Below, in pieces: positions 35,162 through 44,774 of a stretch of DNA of 64,000 nt. The notes under the pieces were generated by a model. The model was not told the DNA's origin, searched no databases, and saw only the letters and a program-made list of their open reading frames with translations. The position numbers were made by a program, and so were the translations under genes. Each line of letters begins with the position of its first letter. The stretch's first letter is position 1. The stretch comes from Cunninghamia lanceolata (lineage: Eukaryota > Streptophyta > Pinopsida > Cupressales > Cupressaceae): the NCBI GenBank assembly GCA_027924645.1, contig BSBN01000781.1, forward strand, positions 806,001 to 870,000, given 5' to 3'.

Positions 35162-36101
35162 TTACTGAGATTTTGGGAGGATGTCTTTGAATATGTTCTT
35201 TAGCTGTACCACATATGAATCCCATTTTGCCTTACCATGCTTCAAAAATAGTACATGCCCATTAATTTGAGATAGCATATCTTCTGCCTTATCTACTGTG
35301 TTAGGGACATTGGTCATTTTCCTTATCTTATCAGCTTCACTGATCATGCCTGTCATGGAAGCTATCTTAAAGCTTACAATTTGTCTAAGTTGACCCATTT
35401 GATCCTTTATGGACTCCTTCTGATTTGGCAATTTCTTTATACTTACATGAGCCTTCTCAATTTCATTACTCCGATTTCCATTTAGATCTTTCCAAGTATC
35501 ATAAGTTCTAGAAAGCTTTACAAGTCCATTTTCAAAGTCTTCTATCTTATCCTTTATGCCTTTTGTTGTAGTGGGCCAGTTTAAGCAAAAGTGATACAAT
35601 GTATTTGCATTATTAATGCCAGTCTCAACATTCTTAATGTTGTTATCCAACAAAATTTGTGCTTTAGAGCCCTTATCAGATAGTTCTACTAACCTCTTGC
35701 TATCAATTTCTCCTCTAACTTTCTTCTTTGCCACCTATTCAAAAGATTCAAGCTTGTTGTTCATGGACTCCATGAATTTATTCATTTGCATTGTTGGAGT
35801 TAGGGAATTATCTCTCTCAACATCTGGCAAGATTCTCTCAAATACTGTTACTACCTCTTCCATTAGCTTATTGTCTTCAATATGTGACTTAAGAATCTCT
35901 TCTTCGGCTGTAGTTTGAAAGATTGTTCCCAACTTCAACTTTTGAAGAGGGGGCATACTTGCTAAGTTTAATTGACCATTAGTGGAGGGCATTGGCAACA
36001 AGTTAAAGGCAGATAGAGTTTGCAATTCTCTTTGTTTTATCAAAAATTCTCTAATTGGATCTAATGGTGAAGCTACTGAGCTTTCACCAGCAATGTCTCT
36101 C
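35162..36101 (-). pseudogene. element 5 ORF2, C-terminal part
   Basis: Continues ORF2 from beyond the nested block. It includes QKLKLGTIFQTTAEEEILKS and HIEDNKL, matching element 4 (KIKLASIAQAKSREDILKSH). One in-frame stop follows LESFE at 35735. The end, VVQLKNIFKDILPKSQ, parallels the element 4 C-terminus. The segment is largely alpha-helical by composition, with no catalytic motif. Confidence 0.75.
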
Positions 36102-36107
36102 TGTAAC

Positions 36108-38312
36108 TATTATCACCCAGATTTGCACCCTTGTTGAGTTGTAAAACTTGGCAATCTAGAGAAACATGGGATCTTTCCAAGGTCTATGGGTCACCTGTGT
36201 TTGGAAAGAACCTCCAGAGAAGGCCAGCTTCCTAGCTGGTTATCACCTAAAATCTACTAGATTTGCAGAAGAAAAAGGGAGAAGGAATGCTTTTAAAAAT
36301 GAAAGATAAAATAGGAAAACTTGAAAATAAGGGGTGATTCACCAGGTTGAATAAAAGAACCCTCACAGAACTAAGAAAATGCACAAAATGACTAGATATG
36401 ACCAATAAACATACATAGATCAAACTGATTTTAACAGAGGCAAGGAGAAATAGATGATTAGAAGGAATTAAACATTCACAAACACATCATTCTTAGATCA
36501 CACAGAGTTAAAATAGCATGAAGAAGTAAAATAACCAGCATGTATTTAATCAGAAGGCAAGGTTACAGTAGAGGAATGCTCTGTTTGGAATTAGAAGCAT
36601 AGATTACTAAATCTTGCAACTTCCAACCCTTTTTACATCTCATGTTTATGCATATATAGCATTTTGCATTTGACCTAAGTCAGTTACAATGAATTTGCCT
36701 CATGGCCTCTATCAGAAAAAAATATCTGCGTCTGAAGGGACGTCCACCTACAAGAAGTTATGGAATAAAATATCTGGAACAGGGCAGGTGGAAGATATTT
36801 TGGGCCTTGAATGCGAGCAGCTCCATCATCGACCTGCACCCACAAAACTCACCAACCAGAGTTACTGCGAAAATATCAGCCTCTGCACACGCCAAAATGG
36901 TCATTGAAACATCCAGTCGGACGAGCATGCAAAATCCAGATCATATTTTAAAAGTGAGAAAATTCCCCTCAAAAGCCCGCCAGATGAAAGAGGAGACAAA
37001 AACAAGCACTTTTGCCTTTTGAAGCATGTTGAAATTCACCAGAATGAGGGAGATATCAACGGTCAAAGTTGCGGTCAACTGCACCCTACACTTGTATATC
37101 GCTTTGCATATGCAATTGTATATGCAGTTTACACTGCTAGGTTGACTTTATACATTTATGCAGTTTCTTTCCTCTCACGTTTTGCATATTCAACCTTTGT
37201 ATATCTTTGAATCTCCCCCTGTATATGCTTTTATATGTGCAAATGTATTACAATACAATTGCCAACATACAAAAGCGGGCCTTTACTTTTGTATCACCCT
37301 TTATATATATGCCCTTGCCACGTGTCATCACTCCATTGTTCGCTGAGCTAAAACTAGGACCCATCGCTGAACATTTGTCTCACCGAAAATCTATTGTATG
37401 TGTCTTTGTACATCGCAATTGTATATGAGATACAATCGCATGTACATACAATGCGGAACTCAAAAGATTATCAACCATATTGGATTATTGAAACAGATCC
37501 CATCTTGTATCTTTTCTTTTTTGTACATTGGCATATACATGCACCTCAACATACAACTGCGGACCCCAACGTTGAGTTTACCAAGTTTAATTTCCTAGTT
37601 GGGTCCACATTGTATATCCCTGTTGTATCTAACCTATGTAAATGCAATTGTATATAGGATTGTATATGGGATGATACAATCGCATATACATACAATAGGC
37701 AGACCCCAACTTTTTATAAAGCAAATTAAAATTAACATCGGGTCCGGCCCATGTCTCTTACCTTCTTGTATGTTGCACCTTTTTGACTTTGTATATTCAA
37801 TATACAACTGCGGACCCCAAATGATTATCTACCACATTCAATTTTTATTCTCGTCCAGATTGAATGTATTCCCTTGTATATTACCTTTTGTATATCGCAT
37901 ATACAATGCGAATATACAAACAAAAATGCATGCAACCGCACTTGTACATACAAACGTTGCATCTGACCCTTGCATGTGACTTTGTATATGACCTTCCATC
38001 TGCCCTTTGTATATTGCCTTGTATATGCAAATGTACATTCACCTTTGTATCTTCCCTTGTATATGCAAATGTACATGAAAAACGACCAAGTATAAAACTA
38101 AGAAATCTCTGCGATAGAAAACAATTGGAGACAAAAGATTTCTAGGTTTTTTTGGGTTTTCTTTAAGGATTCTCCAGGAAAGATTTTGGGATTTTTGGTA
38201 AGGTAGAGAATGGGTTTTTGAAGAATTTAAGCTTTGTAGGGTCATTTTCTAAAGGATATTCAAGGAAAATACAAGGTGAGCTATTTAACTCTGGATAGAG
38301 GAAAATAGGACA
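36108..38312 (-). repeat. element 7, 3' LTR
   Basis: Rich in dispersed TGTATATG/CATATACA words between about 37080 and 38090. Partner of 44775-46976. On the minus strand a TATA-like GCTATATATGC lies near 36650. A plus-strand TATA-like AGTATAAAAC is also present near 38088. Confidence 0.85.
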
Positions 38313-38318
38313 ACATTT

Positions 38319-38394
38319 TGGCGACCTCTCAGGGATGTTTGCCTGCTAAACAATCAAACCAGCAGCCTAGACCCTATCCATTGGGCACAGGGTC
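38319..38394 (-). other. 76-nt tRNA-Arg-like sequence ending in CCA
   Basis: Read on the minus strand it begins GACCCTGTGCCCAATGGATA at 38394 and ends GAGAGGTCGCCA at 38319, six bases before the 3' LTR. Length including CCA equals a normal tRNA (76). The D arm pairs GCCC with GGGT, the T-arm region pairs CAGG with CCTG, and the acceptor pairs about five of seven positions. The D-arm core CCCAATGGATA and the terminal GGTCG-CCA agree with tRNA-Arg. CCA is not encoded in plant nuclear tRNA genes, so this came from a mature tRNA by reverse transcription, or is a full-length PBS copy on the plus strand. Confidence 0.6.
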
Positions 38395-38618
38395 ATATTG
38401 AGACTTAAAAACACTTTTGACAATCAATCCTGACCTCAGTAACTCAGCATATCAGCAATGAAGAACACTTGGAAAACCAAAGCCAAAACAAAAATGATGA
38501 AAGCAACTCACCTAACTGTGCTAGACAACACTTAGGGAAAACAAAAAAGGCATCTAAACTATTGTGCAGCAGCACTTATTGAAAGCAATAAACCTAATCT
38601 ATTGTTTTACAAGGCAAC

Positions 38619-39890
38619 TCATACCTCAAAACACCTCTCCAGGTGTATCCCATTGAATGGGATAGGCAAATTTTCTCCATCCATGTTTGATAATTGAAAT
38701 GCATTGTGCTCCTTGCATTCAGTAATGATAAATGGGGCACTCCACATGCTGTTAAACTTGGAGTGATTCCCTGGCCTACTTTTCAACTCATCCCATTTGA
38801 GTACCATATCACCCTCCCTAAAAATTCTGGGAGTGGCTCTCTTATCAAAAACTCTTTTTGTCTGAAGCTGATGACAATTCATAGCTTTCATAGCTTTATC
38901 TCTGATCTCTTCAAGCTCCATAAGTTGAGCATATCTAACAGCCATGGGATCTTCTTCTTCAAACATCTCCAGCTGATTCATGATATCAAGAGCTAGTAGC
39001 TCTACAGATACAGGTAGTTTTGCCTCTTTTCCATAAACTAACATATATGGGGAGTTTCCAATAGACCTCTTGGGAGTTATTCTATCTGCCCATAAAGCAG
39101 ATTTCAGATTGGTGTGTCAGGTTCTCTAGTTGTCCTCCATTGATCTTTTGATAATCCTTATGAGATTCTTATTTGTGGATTCAACCAAACCATTACCCTA
39201 TGGGTAATAATTTGATGAAGTGTTCAAATAGATTCCATTCTTCACAGCCCAGTTAGTTATCTTCAATCCAACAAAGGCTAAAGCATTATCTAAGATAATT
39301 GACTCAGGTACTCCAAATCTAGATACCAAATCATAATAAAAGTTCAAAACAGCATTCTCATTGGATTCCTTCAGAGCCACTGCTTCAGTCCACCTTGTGA
39401 AATAGTTTGTTGCTGTAAGTACCCACCTGTGACCTGCACTTGATGGTGGGTTAATGGGACCTATAAAATCAATGCCCCATCTCATGAAGGGTTGTTCTAC
39501 TTGAATTGGCTGCAGAGGTAAAGCTGGCAGCCTCTCTTTGCCTGCAAAAATGACACATTTTACACACTTTCTGGCCCATGCATGGGCATCCTTGAATAAG
39601 TTGGGCCAGTAATATCTAGCTCTCATTATTTTCCAAGCAATAGTCCTTGGGACAAAACGACCCCCTGCTGTTCCATCATGAAACTCATGCAGCACCTTGT
39701 CAGTTTGATCATTATCAATGCATCTTAACAACACACCATTAAAATCTTTTCTAAAAAGGATGTCATTAATTAAAACATATGGAATAGACTGCAGTCTAAA
39801 GTATCTTCTCTTGGTTCTACCTAAACCTACTGGACAGTCACAAGTTTGCAAAAAATGAGTCATGTCATTAACCCAACTCGTTCCAATAGC
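38619..39890 (-). pseudogene. element 7 integrase
   Basis: Zinc-binding part: HEFHDGTAGGRFV, then KCVKC; the second expected His of GGHF reads Arg. Catalytic core: WGIDFIGPIN (D), SIILDNALAF (D), GNGLVEST (E), so the D-D-E triad is present. The C-terminal part has ATPRIFREGDMVLKW, the usual integrase tail, followed by FNSMWSAPFIITE. Stops occur at YYP-stop-GNG and twice after SMEDN (near 39130). The frame is the same as RT. Integrase would insert cDNA into chromosomes; this copy cannot be translated through. Confidence 0.85.
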
Positions 39891-39989
39891 TATTGTATCA
39901 TCCTGATGTTCATCTTCAATGGTCAGAAGCACCTCTTCTTCCTTCTCTGTTTCATTTTCAAACCTAGTAGCAAGTTGTTCACTGAGTCC

Positions 39990-40331
39990 TCTACCTCTGA
40001 TGAGCTTGGTTATCTTGTTATCTATGTCATATTCCATGACTTTGGTAATCCAACTAGCCCTTTTCTCATTAACATCCTTACCTAACAGAAACTCCTTCAC
40101 ACCAGGGTGAGCAACCATCAAATGTACCTTATTGTTAGAAATAAGTTGCCTAAACTTCTTGAGACTCTTTACCACTACAAGGACATGTTTTTCAATGAAA
40201 CTTTACCTCTGTTCATACTCCTCCAGTCCTTGACTAAAGAAAGCAATTGGCTGCTCAAAGCCTTCACTTTGTTGTTGTACTAGAATTGCAGAAATTGTAT
40301 CTAAACTGCCATAAGCACACAAAATAAAATC
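39990..40331 (-). pseudogene. element 7 second, decayed RNase H
   Basis: The region following RT keeps the Ty3 RNase H outline (DFILCAYGSLDTISAILVQQ, PIAFFSQGLEEYEQR, SFIEKHVLVVVKSLKKFR) but the first catalytic Asp position reads Ala-Tyr (CAYGS rather than CDAS), and the later Asp region reads MVAHPGV. It therefore looks like a catalytically dead tether domain, as known in retroviruses and Tat elements that acquired another RNase H. Confidence 0.6.
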
Positions 40332-41290
40332 TTATGAGAAATTGGGATTTACCATAGTTGGTGCAGCCGATAATGCTTCTTTTATGGCCTCAAAGATGAG
40401 TTTGGCCTCTTTTGTCCAACTGAAAACTGCATTTTTCTTTAACATAGAGGTCAATGGCTTCAATAAATTTGCAATGTCAGGTATAAATCTTCGCAGAAAA
40501 TTAATTCTGCCAATAAAACTTTGTAGCCCTTTCTTGTGACTGGGTAAAGGCAACTCCAAAATAGCTCTTACTCTTTCTATATCAATGGTAACTCCCTCTT
40601 TTGACACAACATGTCCTAAAAGCTTGCCTTCATGCAGAACAAAAATACATTTCTTGGGATTGAGAGATATCCCAAACTCTTTACATCTCTCAAATACTTG
40701 TTTCAGGTGGGATAAATGTTTAGCTGCATCCATAGAGAAAACTGTGATGTCATAAAGGTACACAAGTACCAATTTATAAAGCAAACCTTTAAAAGCCATA
40801 TCCATAGCTCTCTGAAAAGTAGAGCTAGCATTTGACAGACCAAAAGGCATCCTTTTGTAGGCCATGGTGCCCCATTTGGTGGTAAAAGCAGTTTTAAACC
40901 AATCTTCCTCCTTGACTAATACTTGATTATAACCAGAATATCCATCCAGTGAGGAGAATCTTTCTGAACCAATTACTACTTGCAGAATTTGCTCCATTGA
41001 GGGCAGCGAGTAGTGATCCTTCGGGTAGTGATCCTTCAAGGAGGCTCTATTAAGGTCTCTAAAATCAATGCATAGCCTAATCTCTCCATTCTTCTTCCTC
41101 ACAGGAACAAGATTCGAGACCTAAGAAGTATGCTTGATCGAAAAAATGATGTTTCCCTCGATTAGCTTGGTTAATTCCTTAATAATCAAGGGCTCAAGTT
41201 TTGGATTTAAAGGTCTTTGTTTCTGCCTCACAGGTTTCGCACTTGGCTCTAACTCTATAGTATGCTAGGCAATATGAGGGTCAAACCCTT
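40332..41290 (-). pseudogene. element 7 reverse transcriptase
   Basis: RT fingers and palm are recognisable: RLCIDFRDLNRASLKDHYP, FSSLDGYSGYNQ, FKTAFTTKWGTMAYKRMPFG, LSNASSTFQRAMD, then LVLVYLYDITVFS. The catalytic Y-x-D-D box reads YLYD (Tyr codon at 40752-40754), which abolishes metal binding. A 15-bp tandem duplication at 41010-41039 repeats KDHYP. FIGRINFLRRFIPDIANLLKPL marks the connection. TAG stops occur upstream (near 41265 and 41120). Same frame as integrase. Confidence 0.9.
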
Positions 41291-41741
41291 TTAAGTCTGA
41301 GTATTCCCAAGCAAACATAGCCTCAAATTCTTGACAAAGAGCAATAAAAGCTTTCCTATCCTCAAGTGAACAGATTTTACCAATTTTGAGAAGCTTACCT
41401 TTGAAAATTTCTAGCTCCTCGTAATGTTCCTCTTTGACCTGCATGTTGGTTTTGCTCTTTTTTAGCTGATCATCAATACCAAAAATGGATTCCAAGGTTA
41501 CTAATCCTCTGGGAAGCTTATTAGCCCTTAACTGAACAACTTGATCATCATCATATTGTTGTTTGAGTTTGTTCTGATTCATCATAGAAAACTCATCCTC
41601 TTCTAACAGGAACAGCAGAACCTGCTCATCACTCTCAAAAACCTGCTAATGAATGTTATTGTCAGGAATAGAGAGCCTATCAACTATCTTCACATGAGGC
41701 TGTATCTTTTCTCTTTGAATATCACTGGGGATATCGAACTA

Positions 41742-42116
41742 AGCCCCAATTGCAGCTAACCTATCTGCATGATTGTTCTGATTTCTTGGAATAGAGATTA
41801 GATTGAAAGCACCAAACTCCTCAATCATATCCTATACCCTATGTTTATAGCATTTTAAAACATCATTCTTTGTAACATGCAGTCCCCTCACCTAATTCAC
41901 AATAAGTTCATTGTCCCCATACACCTGTAAACAACCAATTTTCCTCTTCCTTGCCCACTGTAAACCTTGAATCAACCCTTCATACTCAGCAGTGTTATTT
42001 GTACATGAGAAAGCGAAACAGAAAGTAGAAAAATATCTTTCACCCTGTGGAGACACAGGAATTGCACCACCACCAGATCCATTCCTATTCCTAGAGCCAT
42101 CAAAGTACATTTTCCA
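41742..42116 (-). pseudogene. element 7 RNase H upstream of RT
   Basis: The domain reads MYFDGSRNRNGSGGGAIPVS, then FAFSCTNNTAEYEGLIQGLQ, LQVYGDNELIVN and SIPRNQNNHADRLAA. This gives a full type I RNase H set: D in FDGS, E in AEYEG, D in YGDNE, D in HADR. The form resembles the archaeal-type RNase H acquired by plant Tat elements. Two or three TAG codons interrupt it. It lies between protease and RT, in the same frame as RT. In the Tat/Ogre elements I recall, the additional RNase H lies after RT, so the order deserves checking. Confidence 0.8.
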
Positions 42117-42448
42117 TACCTCATCTTGCTATTCTATATGTTGCTCTACACTCTTTACAAGGTTTGGAATTGTTGTTTCAGGTTCGTGTAGTATGTAAAC
42201 CCCCATACCAGTTTCTTGAATGTGTCCTTTAGGATCATCTACAATACTTTCTAATGCCCACTGCTTTAATAACACTTCTGGTATACTTTCAGCTTGCAGC
42301 TCTTGAGCAGCAACAAGCTCAGGATCATCAGAAATAATGCAATTTGCATTAACAGCACTTGGACATAAGGCTCTATCTAATATTTGGCAAGCAATTCAGA
42401 TTTTAGGGTCACTTTTTTGCCATATTAGGTCCTAAAAAACATGTGGGA

Positions 42449-43078
42449 CTAGTCTAAGGATAAATATCCTCTTATCTTGGCTGTGAACTCCCTTGACAAA
42501 CACATGGCAAAATAACGAGGTAGATCTATGATGAACACCTCTTGGGAAATGGAAACATTTGGATAGGTATGCAAAGTGAGACCTAGATCTTTTACCACAC
42601 CTACAGTGTTAACAACTGTGCCATCTAGCTGGAGCACACCCTTCCCAAGGGGCTGGTATTTCAATCCTAATTGGTCTGCAATCTGTTTTGGCATTACATA
42701 ACTACATGCACCATTATCCACCATGCAGTTATGTACTAACTTGTCCCCTCTAATTAATGACACATAAAATGGAAGTGGTTTAGCACCCTTGTTTGGTTGT
42801 TTACTGCTGTCCTGGGATGAATTGGTAAGGACGGCCCTAGTTGGGTCAACAGTTGCATCATTTGACACTTTTAAATCAGACAAGGCAGATTGTAACATGT
42901 CCTTTTGACCTGGGATGGCTAAGGAATCCCACATAGATATTGTCACATTCATTTTCTTCATATTTTCAATGATATTGAAAGGTGAAGTAACGTTTACCTT
43001 CTGATGTGACTTTGCAGCAGCAATATCAGCTTGCAAATGAAGTTGTTCCCTGGCAATTGCTTGAGTGTTCCTTTGCAA
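42449..43078 (-). CDS. element 7 protease region, open ORF fragment
   Basis: A 209-codon open frame. Residues 100-195 form a retropepsin-like domain: PLPFYVSLIRGDKLVHNCMV, DNGACSYVMPKQIADQLGL, GTVVNTVGVVKDL, then EVFIIDLP and LSREFTAKIRGYL. The active-site triplet, usually D-S-G or D-T-G, reads D-N-G (residues 121-123), so activity is doubtful. The N-terminal 95 residues are a linker from gag. It is in a different frame from RT. Part of a broken polyprotein, not an independent gene. Confidence 0.7.
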   Translation of the reverse strand: MQRNTQAIAREQLHLQADIAAAKSHQKVNVTSPFNIIENMKKMNVTISMWDSLAIPGQKDMLQSALSDLKVSNDATVDPTRAVLTNSSQDSSKQPNKGAKPLPFYVSLIRGDKLVHNCMVDNGACSYVMPKQIADQLGLKYQPLGKGVLQLDGTVVNTVGVVKDLGLTLHTYPNVSISQEVFIIDLPRYFAMCLSREFTAKIRGYLSLD

Positions 43079-43099
43079 AATATGGGGAATCTGGGATGT

Positions 43100-44603
43100 A
43101 GAAGGATCAGCAGGCCCTTTTCCTTTTTTGCTACTTGATCTATCTTATAACCCCTCTTTTTAGCTCTCATATTTGCTACAACTGAAGTATCATCTCTATT
43201 TACGCCACATAACTCATCTTCCTGCCAGTTTAGGAGGCAGTATCATTCTGAGGCTGTTCTTACTGTTGTTCAGCCCTAATATCAAGTTTATTTAGCTATG
43301 AAACTGCAACATTTTGTACCATTAGAGCCTAATTTATCACTCCATTTGAACAGGTTGCCTGACTGTGTGGCTGATTGCATGGAAAACACCATTCATACTT
43401 GGCTACAAGGTTATTCTGAGCAAGGACAAGGTCTCTAACTGCATTAATGGGTACGGGATTGTAAGGCTAGAAAGACCTTTGGTTCACATTCTGTCTGGCC
43501 CCCTGGTAATTGCTTTGATATGGAGGCCTATTGGCTTGGTAAGGCTATTTTGCCCTTGATAAGGCTGATTTTACCCTTGACTGTGTGGCTGATAAGGCTG
43601 TCTATTCTGGGACTGCTATTTTTTGATATTCACCAGTTCATTCCCAAAAGTTTGTAGGATGTTCTCTATTTTCTGTTGGCTATTTTTTATCTCCTAACTC
43701 TTGTGATGAGCTGGAAACAACAGTCTCAGGATTGGCAGTACTTGGCAATGCTGCTGCAGTAGGTAAAGGGGCAAAAGATGGGATTGAGAAAGGCATTGAA
43801 GCTTGAATTTTGGGAAAAAAAGGGCACTGGTGGTCTAGGTGCTATTTTCCCAGCCTAAATCAGGTTATTTTCTGCTCTAGTAGCTATTTCATATGCATCA
43901 GGTAAACTTGTACCTCCCAACAATTATATCATTACTGAAATGTCGCTATTAAGAGCTTTCAAAAAATATAAAAATACATATTCTGATGAAGGCCTTATCA
44001 TGGAAGGAATTATGTTCCATGTCTTCTAAAACTAGAAATTGAAATCCATCATTTGCTCCTGGGCAGCTCTCTTCATTGTAGTCAGTTGTTCAACCAGCGA
44101 TAAGTTATCAGACTTATCTTGAAATTGTTTGTTCAACTTATCACCCAGATCATCCCAAGTTCCAATGGTTTGCACTAGTAAACTCCTGAACCACTGTAAT
44201 GCTTTTCCTTTAAACAAGGCAGTCAGCAGCTTGATGGCTACATTTTCTTGAGTTACATGATGAACACCACATAGAGAAGCTACGTCTCTAATGTGTTCAA
44301 TTGGGGTAGTTTGATCCTCCCCAGTGAAATAAGGTAGGCTCTTTAAAGCTGCTATGGGTAATTATCATTCATTATTAAATTAAATGGGCTGTCCCCATCA
44401 AAAGCCACAAATGGCTGATTTATTGCCATTGGAACAGCTGGAGGTGGGTTTGCTTGAACCAGTGTAGGAACTACAGGTATTACTGGCCTGAAACTTGTTG
44501 GGGTTGATTGTATTCTTTTTGAAACCAAAGTACTCTGTCTTCTAGGCAGAGACAGCTACAAATAATCAAATGAACTCAAACTCTGAGTTTGTATTTTTCT
44601 CAT
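43100..44603 (-). pseudogene. element 7 gag
   Basis: Start ATG at 44603 (MRKIQTQSLSSFDYL), then a stop and a Pro-rich stretch. After a frame change the gag core reads PYFTGEDQTTPIEHIRDVAS, LLTALFKGKALQWF, TIGTWDDLGDKLNKQF and SLVEQLTTMKRAAQEQ (44217-44032 open), the Retrotrans_gag pattern. Downstream are Pro/Gln-rich sequence, several stops and frame changes. No intact zinc knuckle was found. It would form the capsid. Confidence 0.75.
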
Positions 44604-44752
44604 AAAAATGTAACAGCACTGATCTACTTATCCTTTCTTAGTATGAGCTGCCAGATATGCTGAACTGCCCCTTATAGGCCTGATAATGCTGGTAGCATAT
44701 CAAAACCAGCAATATGATTGTAACGTAGCACTATTTAAACTCGAATAGATTT

Positions 44753-44770
44753 GTCCCACCGAGCATGCCA
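44753..44770 (-). promoter_or_regulatory. element 7 primer binding site candidate
   Basis: The minus strand reads TGGCATGCTCGGTGGGAC, four bases from the 5' LTR. Similar TTGGCA..C..GTGGGAC sites occur beside LTRs of plant Ty3 elements, as I recall; I cannot name the tRNA with certainty. Confidence 0.6.
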
Positions 44771-44774
44771 AAAC

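Noticed and set aside
36689..38145. Chain of plus-strand ORFs rich in Tyr, Ile and His
   Set aside because: They come from TGTATATG words in the element 7 LTR and recur in the other LTR; they are non-coding.
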